Assembly: GCA_947683625.1 (NCBI GenBank)
Contig: CANTUR010000657.1
Span: 62,001-126,000 of the forward strand
Reading direction: 5' to 3'
Source of the DNA: Mallotus nudiflorus
Taxonomy: Eukaryota; Streptophyta; Magnoliopsida; Malpighiales; Euphorbiaceae
DNA: 64,000 bases
The notes below the pieces were generated by a model. The model saw nothing but the letters and a program-made list of their open reading frames with translations, was not told the DNA's origin and searched no databases. Positions 10,562-22,174 of this stretch are shown piece by piece (position 1 is the stretch's first letter; the number at the start of each line of letters is the position of its first letter). The position numbers and the translations under genes are program-made.

Positions 10562-11970
10562 GCAACTCACCCTAGTGCGCTCCACGAGATGGGTCCAACA
10601 GGCCTGGTCCACTAGCCCTCGGTCTTAGCGCAACTACATAAAAAATAATGACAGACATTAGAATAAACCTAACAGAAAGTCCTAGAAACTAAATCTAGAA
10701 TATCAAACACAAAATCAGAATCAGGGTTCGACCGAACATCACGTTTTACGAGAATTCTATCGAAAATTCGACAGAACCTCCCCTGTAAAACGGACATCTC
10801 TCTACTCAAAGGAGTAGAGTCGACCCTGCAAGGAAATACACTTCGAAAAACAACACAGAGCACAACCAAAATCCCACGGTCGAACTCCAAACCACAGTCT
10901 ACCGACCGGGGTCCACAATTTACAGAATAATTTTAAAGATACCAAAAATACCCTTATATCACAGAAATACATTTTATAAGTAGAAATTACATAATTATCC
11001 TTAAAAGACAGTAAAAACCGATAAAAACTCATTTTATTAGAAAAACCGTATATTATATATATAATTGAAAATAATTTACGAAAAATAGTTTTAATTAGTT
11101 AAAAATACCGAATAATTTGTAGAAATCATTTTTATACCCTAAATAACTATTAAAACCAATTAAATTACATTTTTAGCCAATTTAGTGTAAGATTACCAAA
11201 ATACCCCTATATATATAAATATACTAAAAGTACTTAAAAAATTCACCAAAAATAATATAATTGTCCAAAATAAATTTTCTCAACATATTTATCAATAATA
11301 TCAATAATTAAACTCAATTAACCAATTAATTTCAATTAAAAACATAATTAACCCTAATTTCCCAAAATTACATAAACTTAAATAATTCAAAATAAATACA
11401 TAAAAATTCATAAAAATTCCAAATAAATTCTTATAATTCATTTCAACACCTAATTTAACCATAAAACACAATTTCATAATTTATATAATTAATTTTCGAA
11501 AATTAGAAAAGAATATTAAAATATTCAAAAATACCCAAAAATCAAAATAACCTCTAAAAATTCCACAAAAATTCATACATGTAGATTAAGCTACTAGGAT
11601 TAATATTTGTGAAGGAATTAATCATGAATAAATGAAGAAAAATTCAAAAAAAAAAAATCAAAAACCACATAAGGCCGAAATGGAAAAATTCAAAACTAAG
11701 CAAATCAAGACCATTTAAGCTCAAACCAAAGCTAGAATCACACTCACCGGTGTTCAAGGAGAAGAAAGAGACCGGCGGTGTCGAAAACGGTGGCCGGAAT
11801 CGTAAGGTGAGGAGAAATGGAGCTTTCGGCCGGAAATGGAAGAAAAGGGACAAGCCGGCGCCGGGGAAGAAGGCTGGGGGCGGCGGAGTAGTTGGAAGTG
11901 GAGGGCAGAGCTGCTGGTGGCACACCGATGGTAGGTGGTCGGGATTGCAACGGTGAGGGGGGTCGCGCAC

Positions 11971-12050
11971 GGGAAGAAGAAGAAGAAGAAAAAGAAAAAG
12001 AAAAGAAAAGAAAAGAAAAGGAAAAGGAAAAGAAAAAGAAAAAGAAAAAA
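11971..12050. repeat. 80-base purine-only tract in solo LTR 1
   Basis: A block of GAA, GAAAA and GGAAAA words without any pyrimidine. The second LTR has a longer homologous tract at 20054-20174. Long open frames here on either strand (poly-F/S or poly-K/R) are produced by the repeat and are not genes. Confidence 0.9.
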
Positions 12051-12476
12051 TAATAAAATAATATATATATTATAATATAGTGTATAAATAAAATATGTGA
12101 AAAAATTGCACACCACACATTATTATATTAATTTAATAAACAAATAATAATAAAATATTAGGGTAATATATTAAACCCTAATTAGATAAATAATTACATA
12201 CATAAGCTTTTATTTAGTAATTTAAAAATACGTATGAGTTCATGCAAGTCCTTAAATATATTTAAAATAATTAATAATAAATTATTTACGTGAAAATTTC
12301 CCCGAAAATGCAAGTCCCGGGAAAATTTTGCATAAAGCACTTAAAATAATAATAAACAATTAAAATTCAATTTAAATTAAATAAGAGCTTATGAAATATC
12401 AATATCATATTTAAAAATTATTAACACTGCATATTCCGATGCAGTATTAAAATATTTAAAAACACGGGATATTACA

Positions 12477-12481
12477 GATTC
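12477..12481. repeat. Target-site duplication, right copy (GATTC)
   Basis: Identical to 9227-9231; collapsing the two copies restores the gag reading phase of element I. Confidence 0.9.
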
Positions 12482-13390
12482 CCAAGTCCCTTAGCTTTCT
12501 AGATAATACTGGGACTCATCCTTTGATTGCCAACACTAGTTAATTCGACTTAGCAGACCTATACCTCATTTGAGATAACTTTCCTCTCCAACGAGTTAGA
12601 TAGTCAATAAAGGACTCATTAAACCTCTGCTTGGTGTTTTGAAAATCCCTCAGAGATACCTCCAATTGAACATTGAGGCTATATTATTGCACAGAAGTGG
12701 CACATAGTTCTTTCCAATCAGACTGAATATGTGGTTCCAAAGCATAGTACTAGCAAATTAGTGCACCCTCTAATGACATGGGAACTATTTAATGATTTGA
12801 GCCTCAGTCAGCTTGGTGGCTTTCATATAAGTCACGTATTGCTTCAAGTGTAAATAGGGATCTTCGGTGTTGGAATACTTCTTCATGTCGAGGAATGTAA
12901 ACTTTCGAGGCAGTGGTTCATTTTCCCTATTCAAATTTAAATCAGTGTAATCCAAAGGAGCATCTATGCCCTTCTCCTTCATCATCATTTGCATTTGACT
13001 CATAGCCTTGGTTATACTCTTAGCCCACTCAGTTTGTTCCATATCTTCAACTAGGTTCACATTTCTCCGACTTAGTAGATTAACTAGTATCGTCATATCA
13101 TCTTCTTCCTTTTCTCTCACCAGGATTTCCTCATTAAGATCTATCAAATTTATTGTCTGTACATTGGGTGGCTGTGCTAACTAACTCTCTTTAATGAGCT
13201 TGGTTATCTCTCCCATTATCTCTCTTATTATAGACCCGGTTTCAGTGAACAGTTGCTCTTCCAACTGTGCCTTAAAAGCCTCAGAATCAAACCCTTTTGT
13301 CATTTCTATTTCTAAATTTCTGATTAAATGACCAGAACTAGAATGGACCTATTTGGATGAGCTTGAAGAATCTATACCACTACAAGACCA
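12482..13390 (-). pseudogene. Element I gag, N-terminal half
   Basis: The open part 13147-12785 has 120 codons. It includes NREN-EPLPRKFTFLDMKKYS and then TEDPYLHLKQYVTYM, the typical start of the retrotransposon gag domain (P-x-F-x-x-P-x-x-x-x-Y-x-G-x-x-D-P-x-x-H). The rest runs on in broken frames to the solo LTR. Upstream, an acidic/glutamine stretch (KAQLEEQLFTETGSIIREIM) near 13290-13200 belongs to the N-terminus. No clear start codon was chosen, because the region around 13390 is altered. Confidence 0.7.
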
Positions 13391-14223
13391 CATGTTGGAA
13401 TTATGCATGATGTGTATGCATGATATGCAGGTTCATTTTATTATTCAAGGAAAATAAGAAAATAAGTAAATAAGTGCACTTAATATACATAACACAGAAA
13501 TGCAGAGCTTCCCTTATTTCTCCTACACACGTATTTAATGGCGAATATCTTATCCTAGGATTTTTGGTCTGAGTCTTAATTATCAACAGGGGATAACAAA
13601 AATGACGTGTGCAAGATAACCCTCAAAATGATTTGAACAAGTAATGAATCCTTTAAATAAAAGCCCAAGTCTCCCTTTAATAAGCTAAGGTTCCTAGCAT
13701 CATAAACTTACCTTGTTAAGGCCCATTTAAAATGGGTTATAAATAGGCATGAAAGGCCCATCTTAACATAATTTGTTTATAAAGAGCTTGAATTAGGCAT
13801 AAAGGCCCATTTTACCTTAGGTCATTTATTAATGGTCTTCAGGACTTATTTCAAGGATCCATTATATGGCAAAATTCACACACATCTGGGAGAATTCCTA
13901 AGGGAAATTGCTAGGCCATTACATGGTCTTGAGTCTTAGGTATCAGGCTTTGGTTCCCACAATAATATATGTCTATATACATCTCCCCAATCAAGGGTCA
14001 AACAACATGGATTGGTACGTGTCATGAGTGATAATAATTAAATATTCTACCACCAGGTTTGAGTGAAACATAGGTAGCAAAATAATGACTATCATCGGGT
14101 TGATTAGGGACTCATAGTGCCCATTATGTGCAAAAGGTATAGTGAATGCAATAGGAATGCAAAAGGAACAAAAGAATAATTAAAAATAATAAACTACAAA
14201 ACACTTGGAATCAATTTCTCTAT
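13391..14223 (-). other. Element I 5' untranslated leader
   Basis: Between the primer-binding site and gag. No gene is seen. It includes several AAGGCCCAT-type direct repeats between 13715 and 13830, where GGCCCATTT or GGCCCATCTT recurs with about 40-60-base spacing. Confidence 0.4.
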
Positions 14224-14240
14224 CCCTAGTGGAGTCACCA
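14224..14240 (-). promoter_or_regulatory. Primer-binding site of element I
   Basis: Read on the minus strand, TGGTGACTCCACTAGGG begins directly after the LTR end. It starts with TGG, as expected for pairing with a tRNA 3' CCA end. Element II has a related site (TGGCAACTCTACTGAGG). It is not the initiator-Met tRNA site (TGGTATCAGAGC). The tRNA used was not identified. Confidence 0.65.
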
Positions 14241-16122
14241 TCGTAGGCAATGGGGTTTAGCATGTGCCTAAGTGTTGGCGACCAAGACATTATGTGGGCT
14301 CAAATCCCACTAGGAAATACATATTAGGTCTTTAAAGCCTAAATGGAGATGGAGTTGCCACCCGGATAAAAGCTAGGACACACTGTATAATAACTAGATC
14401 CCGCTGAGGTTCCTATAAGCCGTCATCAGAGAACGGGTTCAGAAACTGGGTATGGGCTTTTGAATGCCTACCCGACCTTGCGATCAGCCTCCATTTGTGT
14501 TTTGTATTTTATTACCTTTAATTATCCAGTTATTCCTTTATTTACATGTGATTTGGAATTCCCACAATCAATTGTTCAATTTTGCACTTAAGTCCAAGTT
14601 TGCACATTAGCTCAATTTCATGCCTTAATATCCTAAAACTCATTAAAATAATAAATCAAAATAATACATTGGAATTCAAAAAGGCAAGGGATTAAGAATT
14701 ATAACATTTTTACACAAATAAAAGCATAATAAACCAGAAATATACCAAAGATAAACCAAGACTAAACTAGTCCTTAAACCTATAAAAACCTCTCAAAAAC
14801 TAGTTGAAGGATAAATCATTAACAGTTCAGGGGATCAGTCCCAAGGATCTAGCAATCACCAAAATATTAGTCCCAAAATACGTAAAAACTCTTAAAAGAA
14901 GGCATTTAAATCAATTCACAAGATGAGTTTATGTAAATAGAGGTTAAGAACTAAGTAAATTAACTTAGGAGACATGGTAGAGGCAGTCATATGCAAATAA
15001 ACAAAGTATAAGAACCATAACATGCTTGGAAGTCAAAATCATGCTTATATATCATAAAAAAATCTCGAGACAAAGGCGTGGGTCACGCTGTCTAAGTGGC
15101 AATCACCTCTTCATAGAGGCATCATCTGATTAACAAGCAATCTGACTCTCAAAAAAGGCTAAACTTTTATTTTAACCAAATAATATACAAACAAACAATA
15201 AAAAACTTGCTATTCTACTACTACATTCAACACCCTAACAGATCATATTAATAACATGGCATGGCAAGTAGTATAAACTTAAAATATACACTAAATAAAC
15301 AAAAAAACTAAGTTATATGCAAGTCTAACATCAAAATATTGAAGAAATAGATAGGATTTACTAAAGTATGACCTTTTGACAAAGTAGTTAGCCCTCAGAG
15401 GTTGCTTTGGATATTAAACTCTACTTGGATGTGAGCTACACTTGAGGACAAACTTATTTCACCTTTTTCTTTTCAAGGAAATGGTCTCTTGAGCTTAAGT
15501 TCCTCCTCCTCCTCCTCTCAAGAATGTCTCACCTTCTGGTTCTAGATCCTCCTCCTTTTTATTCCCTTTTTTTTGTTCTCCTTTCTATATTGGTAACCCC
15601 CCTTTTTTCTATTTTTTTTCTTTTTATCTTAACCTTCACCCATGCCCTTAGGTTCCACTATTATGAGCTTCCATAGCCTTTTCCTTCCCCCCAAAAATCT
15701 CTTCCTCATGCCAAAATCAGGTTTGGAGGATGTGGGGCCCACACCATTTGACCACCATTGCTGTAACTGTAAGTGGCCTGCCATAAAGGTGGCACCACTA
15801 CGATTAGGCAATCACCTCAATAGGTACTGCCATAAAGGCAATCACCTCTTTGCACAAACGTCGCCTCTTTAGCCCTGCTCTGCGTTGGGCCAAGGGGGCC
15901 AAGGCAAACTTAGGCCTCTTTAGTCAATTTTGGGTTGGGTTTGGACGATTTGAGCTAGGTTTTGGGTCCTTAGGCTCTCAAGTCCATTTCCAATCAAAAA
16001 TTCAGACTTTGTACTTGTACCCAAACTTTGCATTCTCATCATTGGGCTTTATTGCGAGCCGATCAAACCGAGCAACTGTGATCCACTCCTGATTCATGGG
16101 TCGATTAGATCAAGTGTCTACA
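14241..16122 (-). repeat. 5' LTR of element I (1882 bp)
   Basis: On the minus strand it starts TGTAGACACTT at 16122 and ends CATTGCCTACGA at 14241. The final CA is degraded to GA. The right boundary is set by the TG start and the left by the adjoining primer-binding site. Small frames inside (15629-16092) have no recognisable product and are LTR noise. The second LTR would be needed to confirm the exact edges and lies outside the window. Confidence 0.65.
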
Positions 16123-16202
16123 TAAAACAACTCTATTTTCAATATAAAAAATAAAATAACTAAGCATAAAATTACTACGACAAAATAAATCATTTAACTT
16201 TG
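16123..16202. other. Flank between element I and the MITE-like repeat
   Basis: A short AT-rich flank. The five bases next to the LTR (TAAAA) would be the target-site duplication if the left end of element I could be seen. Confidence 0.4.
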
Positions 16203-16985
16203 GATAACAATTTTTAGAGATAAATGTATAAATAGTGTTTGAACTTTTTTAGTTTTGCAATTTTGGTGTTCAAACAAATTTTTTCTACAATTAGGTGTCT
16301 GAATCTATTAACAATATCTAAAATAACAAGTTTTATAGGTTAGAATGCGTATTTGTCTTATCATAGACAATAAATTGTCTGAAATATCCTTTTATATTAG
16401 ATTTTATTTTTTTATTCTAATTATTTTTTAAAAAAATATTAGAAATAAAAAACATTTTTTAATTATCAAACTAAAATAGAAAAATTAGATATTATTTTTT
16501 TGTTTTTGTTTATTAATTATTAATTTTTATTAATGATTTTAGTCAAATATTATTTTTTTAATTATAATAAATAATATTTTATTTTTTTAATTATTAATTT
16601 CTCTCTTTCTAATAAATTTAAAAATAAGCTTAATATTTCTATTTTATTTTTATTTTTAATAATAATAGTAAATTTGTTTTTATTTTATTTTATTTTATTC
16701 AATATTTTTTGAATTTAATATTTATGAATGAAAGAAAAAAATAAATTCTTTAAATTGAAAAAAATAAGAAAATGAAATCTAATATAAAAAAAAAAAGCAT
16801 TTAATTCAATTTATTCCTTAAAATAAAACATATAAACACTTTAACCTATAAAATCTATTAAAAACATCATTTTGTAAATTTATAAGTTCAAACACTTAAT
16901 TATAAAAAAAAATTATTCAAGCACCAAAATATAAAAAGTAAAAAAATGTAGATACCATTTATGTATATATTCCAAAATTTTATAG
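16203..16985. mobile_element. MITE-like element with about 150-bp terminal inverted repeats
   Basis: The left arm (about 16203-16350) and the reverse complement of the right arm (about 16845-16985) share, in order, TTTTGGTGTTC/TTTTGGTGCTTG, ATTAGGTGTCTGAA/ATTAAGTGTTTGAA and TTTTATAGGTTAGAATG/TTTTATAGGTTAAAGTG. No coding sequence lies between, only A/T-rich DNA. The arms have diverged, so a target-site duplication could not be set and the superfamily is unclear; long arms suggest a Mutator-like MITE. Confidence 0.6.
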
Positions 16986-18196
16986 AAAATTAGTTTGGTA
17001 TCCAATGTAATGTGAACATTGTGTAATTTCTTTAAAAAATATTACATTGAACTATTTTTTAGTAAATACATGAGAGTATACAAAATTTAATTCTTTTTTT
17101 TTCAAAACGTTAACCTCTTTTAATTAAGTTGTAATATTTGAGGCAAATATATTAACCTCATTCATTTTTTATTTTAACTATGCATGTAAATAAAAATCCA
17201 AGATATTTTTCAAAAAAAAAAAATCCAAGATGGAATTTATTATAAAAATATTTGTAAACTTTTTAATAATTAAATTGCCATTTAGCATTTCAATATCCTT
17301 TATAATGTGTGACAATGCCAGTCATACATACATATATATACACACTACAAGAAATTATTGAATTTATGACAATAAAAATTGTCACTTAAATCTAAATATT
17401 ATTACAAATATTTTTTTATTACAATAACAAATTATTACAAAAATGTCACTGAAAATTGTGTTGCTAAATGTCATCGGGTAATAGTGTGTCACGACCCAAA
17501 ACAGGAGTCATGACCGGCGCTAGGGAACGGGAATTCTTTCGAATCCGGAACCCGTAGCAAGCCTAAAATAAAAATAAATCATGCAATAACAATAACCATA
17601 TAATATATATATGTGCAGCGGAAATAAAAATCATAATATCATAAATATTACAATATCATCCATCTCAACTGGATATAATTCAAAACTCATCACATCGCAT
17701 ATATAATCTCATAAATGTATAATCTTTATACAAATCCAGTTTTACTATAATACATCTCTTTAAGACAAATACTTTAATTCACAACTACTGCAGTATCTAG
17801 AGTAAATAAATAAGACTCAAGTATACAATTTACATAAAGAAGCCGGGGCGGAAGAAATCCGGCGTATCGACCTGCTACTGAGGTCTGAGGAAGTTGACTC
17901 TCCTGAAAAATAGTCAACGGAGGGGAGTCAGACCTCACTGAGTGAATTACTATAGTATATATACATACACTCTAAGTGATAATGCATACAGTCAACAGTA
18001 TAAGAGTAATATGTATATATACAGGCAAGTTCATACAGATGCAGAAAAATCATTTTATATATTTTATCTGAAAATCAACTTTTATGAAGGATTATATAGA
18101 ACCCTAGAATATCGCAACCTCAGAATAATAGTGTTAGACAACACTCTAGCCATACAGGCTCACTGATTCCAAATATATCCACTTAATCCATTTGGA

Positions 18197-18300
18197 CAGT
18201 AGACTGGCCCCGAGACACTAAGTCAACCGAGCTCCAGCAGTCTGACTGCCAGTGTGATTGGCCCCGAGACACTTGGTCAACCGAGCTCCAGCAATCACAC
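18197..18300. repeat. Two tandem hairpin modules in solo LTR 2
   Basis: The same two-unit structure as at 9935-10038. Here unit 1 closes with AGACTG/CAGTCT (a full pair, where copy 1 has CAGTTT, still pairable in RNA), and unit 2 with GTGTGATT/AATCACAC. Loop sequences CCCGAGACACT and GTCAACCGAGCTCCAGCA are nearly unchanged. Confidence 0.65.
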
Positions 18301-20053
18301 CCCAAACCACATCTCATATATCAATAATCATAATCAAATCAATATCCACAAATAAGTTAGTAATATAGCCTAAATACTATAGGCGTACCGGTACGTACTC
18401 GGTCCTAGTGCTGCCCACTAGGTAGCACGTTCTATTGATATCCTTCAGTAATAAATAATAAAACATTCATTCACAAATACATGATGCATGAATTTAAATA
18501 AATCAACAATATAAACCATATATATACCGGAAATATACCAAAAGTAAACCAGGTATATTTCGAGTATATATATGTCAAATAAATCCAATCAAATCACAAA
18601 TTAAATTAAAAATATATTTAAAAACATTTTAAATATATTTTATTAATAAAACTTGTATATAATTTATTATATACCAAAAATATACTTGAATATAAATCAC
18701 ATTATTTATGCATATTCAGTCAAAATAAAACATGCATTTTCTAAATCATGCATCCTAAGCATATATATATAATATAGTAACTCACCTAATGCGCTCCACG
18801 AGACAGGTCCGACGGGTCTGGTCCACTAACCCTCGGTCTCGGCGCAACTAAACAAGAAATAATTACTCGACATCAGAATAACCTTAACAGAAATCCTAGA
18901 ATTCAATCTAGAGTATTAAATACAGAATCGAAAATTAGGGTTCGACTGGATATCACGTTTTACGAGAATTCTACCGGAAATCCGGCAGAACCTCCCCTGT
19001 AAAACGGACATCTCTCTACTCAAAAGAGTAGAGCCAACCCTGCAAAGAAAATACACTTCAAAAATAAACACCATAATCAATCACAACCCCTCGGTCGGAC
19101 TCCAGACTACAATCTGTCGACCGGGGTCCACAAACACAGAATATATATTCATATATACCAAAAATATCCTTAAATCATACAAATACATTTCATAGGTAAA
19201 AATTACATAATTAACCTTGAAACACTATAAAAACCGATTAAAACTCATTTTATTTGAAAAACCGTATATTATATATATAATTGAAAATAATTCCCGGAAA
19301 ATAGTTTTAATTAGTTAAAAATACCAAATATTTTGTAGAAATCATTTTTATACCTTAAATAAATATTAAAACCAATTAAATTACATTTTTAGACAATTTA
19401 GGGTAAAATTACCAAAATACCCCTATATATATATATATACCTAAATTACTTCAAAAATTCACCAAAAATCATACAATTATCCAAAATTAATTTTCTCAAC
19501 ATATTTATCAATAATATTAATAATTAAACTCAATTAACCAATTAAATTCAATTTAAAACACAATTAACTTAATTTTACAAAATCACATAAACTTCAATAA
19601 TTAAAAATAAATACTTAGAAATTCATAAAAATTCCAAATAAATTCCTATAATTCATTTCAACACCTAATTCAACCATAAACTCCAATTTCATAATTTAAA
19701 TAATTAATTTCCGAAAATTAGAAAATAATATTAAAATATTCAAAAATACCCAAAAATCCAAACAACCTCCAAAAATTCTGTAAAAATTCATACATGAAGA
19801 TTAAACTACCAGGAACAACATTTGTGAAGGAAGTTTCCATGAATCATCCAAATCGAAGCTCAAAAAAATCGAAAACCAAAAGTGGCCGAAATATTCAAAT
19901 CAAAACCTAAGCAATTCTAGACCATTTTAGCTCAAACCAAAGCTAGAATAACACTCACCGGAGCTCAAGGAGAAGATAGAGACCGGCGGTGTCGAAAACG
20001 GTGGCCGGAGGAGGGAGAAACGGCGGTGAGGAATGTGGTGGTCCGGCGCCCGC

Positions 20054-20174
20054 GGGAAGAAGAAGAAGAAGAAGAAGAAGAAGAAAAAGAAAAAGAAAGA
20101 AAAGGAAGGAAAAAGAAAAGGAAAAAGAAAAAGAAAAAGAAAGAAAAAGGAAAAGAAAAAAAAAAGAAAAAAAA
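20054..20174. repeat. 121-base purine-only tract in solo LTR 2
   Basis: GAA repeats at the left grade into GAAAAA words at the right, with no C or T. It is homologous to, but longer than, the tract in copy 1. Confidence 0.9.
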
Positions 20175-21390
20175 TAAAATAAATTAAAATAATTAAATAT
20201 TAATAAATAATTAATAATAAAATAATAAATTTTAATAATTTAATAATAAATAAAATAATCAAATAATAATAAATAAATAATAAAATATTAGGGTAATAAT
20301 AAACCCTAATTAAATAAATATACACACACAGGCTTTATTTAATAATTTAAAAATATGTATGAGTTCATGCAAACCCGTAAATACATTTAAAATAATTAAT
20401 AATACATTGTTTACGTGAAAATTTCCCCGAAAATGAAAGTCCCGGGAAAATTTTACGTAAAATACTGAAAATAATAGACAGTAATTAAAATAGGTTTAAA
20501 ATACATATCAACTCATAAAAACATCGTATAATGCATAAAAATTATTGACACTGTATATCCCGGTACAGTGTAAAAATATTTTTAAAAAAACACGGGATAT
20601 TACATAGTGATAATAAAATATTATCATATAAAATCTAATCTATGACAATAAAATTGTTGTCACACCAATTATATTTTATGACAGTTTGTATTGTAACGTA
20701 AAATATAACACTTGTCACATAAAACATAATATTGTCACAAATTATATACATATTAAAGTTAAATTCATAACTATTTTAATTGTTATCACAAGTGACAATA
20801 TTTTATAATCATAAATTAAAAATTATGTTAGTAACAATATACATCATTATAAATTAATAAGCATCTCATTCTTATATTTAATTTTATCATCACCAACATC
20901 ATTTAAATTAGTATAATATGTATATAAAATTTTAACTTTTAATATTTGAGAAACTTTTAATTTTATAGTTATCATAATTAACATAAAAAAATAATAATAA
21001 TATGATACTTTTTTAGTTGGAAAAATATATAAAGAAAAGTTGGAATCACTTGTTTTCTTACTAATAATGTAAGATTCAAGTCTTATATCTCAACATATAT
21101 TTTTGGGTCAACAAAATATTAAATTGACACAAATATTAAAATTTATTCGTTATAATTTTTAACTTGTAATAAAAAAAATTTATAATATTTATTTTTGTGA
21201 CTAAAATCTGTCACTTATAAACTAAAAATTTTAGTGATAATAGTACATAATATGTATTTTATATGACAAATTAAATTTGTCATACAAATATTTTTTATTA
21301 CATTTAAAAATTTGATCACAAAAAGTTCTATTTTTAATTTTATAATAATAATTAATGATATTATTGTGACAAATTAATAAATTAAATATT

Positions 21391-21393
<3 letters not shown>

Positions 21394-21436
<43 letters not shown>
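21394..21436. repeat. (AT)n microsatellite
   Basis: A 43-base alternating AT run at the right side of the CACTA-like region. Confidence 0.9.
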
Positions 21437-21440
<4 letters not shown>

Positions 21441-21441
<1 letters not shown>

Positions 21442-22174
21442 AAAATTGAGGAAAATGAAAAAGTAGGAATTCGATTCCGATAATCTTTAACGTCTATTTG
21501 AAGCTTAACCACTAAACAAGACTTCACAAACTTTATGCTTTATTTTATTCCTTCCTAAGAATATTTTCCTTTTGCTTTAAAGAAAAAAAAAAGAATATTT
21601 TCCTTTTGTATAATTTGTTTCTGTCTTTGGATTCGGTAAAAAATTGCCTCTTTTGTTAAGCTGAAGATTTGTGTCCTTAGTTGTACTTGTTGAATTTTAT
21701 TTTTATCTTTTAGCTATAATTGCATAAGTCCATAATTTTTTTCTTCTTCTGGAACAATGTATGGAAATAATAAATGTCAAAAAAATTTTGAATTTTTATA
21801 AGCCAATTTAATTTGAACTGTAAAATAGACAGAATCCTTAAAAATATTAAATATCAAGGCATTAAATAAAAAAAATATCATTAAACAGTAATATTTTTTT
21901 ATACCGGTTTCCAACATAAACAGTGATATAGTAATATCACGGGCAATGATTTTATGAAAAAGTTGCCCTTTCATTCTGCCCTCCTTGTATTTAGTAGCAG
22001 CCAAAGTAATTTTATTATTATTATTATTATTATTTTTTAATTGACCCAACATATTATTGGTGTCGCTACCTGCAATGCCCATCCTTAAAATAGATCGGAG
22101 AGAGAATACTCATACACTAACAATCTAAAAATATATAATAATAAAATGAAGTGTTACCGTTAAGTCTTAGGTTA
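21441..22174. other. AT-rich intergenic DNA
   Basis: No recognisable gene. A poly-N codon run near 22012-22035 (ATT repeats on plus) and a 98-codon minus frame at 21231-21527 come from simple sequence. Confidence 0.4.

Larger units (their letters stand above)
9232..12476. mobile_element. Solo LTR, copy 1 (3245 bp) inserted in element I gag
   Basis: The sequence runs from TGTGACGACC to GGGATATTACA, has TG...CA termini, and is flanked by perfect 5-bp repeats. It has no internal gag or pol and no second LTR. A second copy with the same ends lies at 17487-20604, so both are solo LTRs left by LTR-LTR recombination. Long AT-rich parts alternate with short conserved islands. Orientation is uncertain; reading from the right end (TGTAATATCCC...) looks more like usual gypsy LTR starts, so the minus direction is a guess. 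It contains a hairpin module, an (AT)n run and an 80-base purine tract. A solo LTR with no second LTR could also be a terminal-repeat-only non-autonomous element. Confidence 0.85.
1..16122 (-). mobile_element. Ty3/gypsy LTR retrotransposon, Tat-like (element I), left end outside window
   Basis: Read from high to low coordinates, this element has a 5' LTR (14241-16122), primer-binding site, gag, protease, RT, a native RNase H, a second RNase H of the extra type, and integrase ending near 4130. Plus-strand genes resembling PMD and DUF7745 follow. Two RNase H domains and an antisense gene between pol and the 3' LTR are known hallmarks of the Tat lineage. No 3' LTR was found in the window, so it probably lies left of base 1. 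Every domain carries stops or frameshifts, so the copy is dead. Its gag is split by a solo LTR at 9232-12476. The Tat assignment is inferred from domain order, not a phylogeny. Confidence 0.75.
17487..20604. mobile_element. Solo LTR, copy 2 (3118 bp)
   Basis: It has the same termini as copy 1 (TGTCACGACC...GGGATATTACA) and the same order of conserved islands: CCGGCGCTAGGGAACGGG near the left end, the hairpin modules at 18197-18300, GCGCTCCACGAGA near 18790, and a purine tract at 20054-20174. It is flanked by TAGTG on both sides (17482-17486 and 20605-20609). No internal retroelement domain is present. The two copies differ by many substitutions and small indels, so they are separate, fairly old insertions. 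Confidence 0.85.
17343..21440. mobile_element. CACTA-like non-autonomous DNA transposon, split by solo LTR 2
   Basis: The left edge CACTACAAGAAAT matches the terminal motif of CACTA (En/Spm) transposons. Both sides of the inserted LTR are full of short subterminal motifs TGTCAC/GTGACA (for example near 17383, 17442, 20660, 20713, 21210), as in CACTA elements. No transposase frame is seen. The matching right terminus (TTCTTGTAGTG) was not found, so the right edge is only where the motifs stop. The family call rests on these motifs alone. Confidence 0.5.

Noticed and set aside
11744..12118. Overlapping 108-124-codon frames on minus and 68 codons on plus in solo LTR 1
   Set aside because: They are poly-F/S or K/R/G-rich translations of the purine tract and a GC-rich island; no domain, and the other LTR copy does not keep the frames.
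13934..13944. GGTATCAGGC resembling the initiator-Met primer-binding site
   Set aside because: It is in the wrong orientation and not next to an LTR edge; the site at 14224-14240 adjoins the LTR.
19989..20177. 62-codon Lys/Arg-rich plus frame
   Set aside because: Direct translation of the purine-only tract in solo LTR 2.
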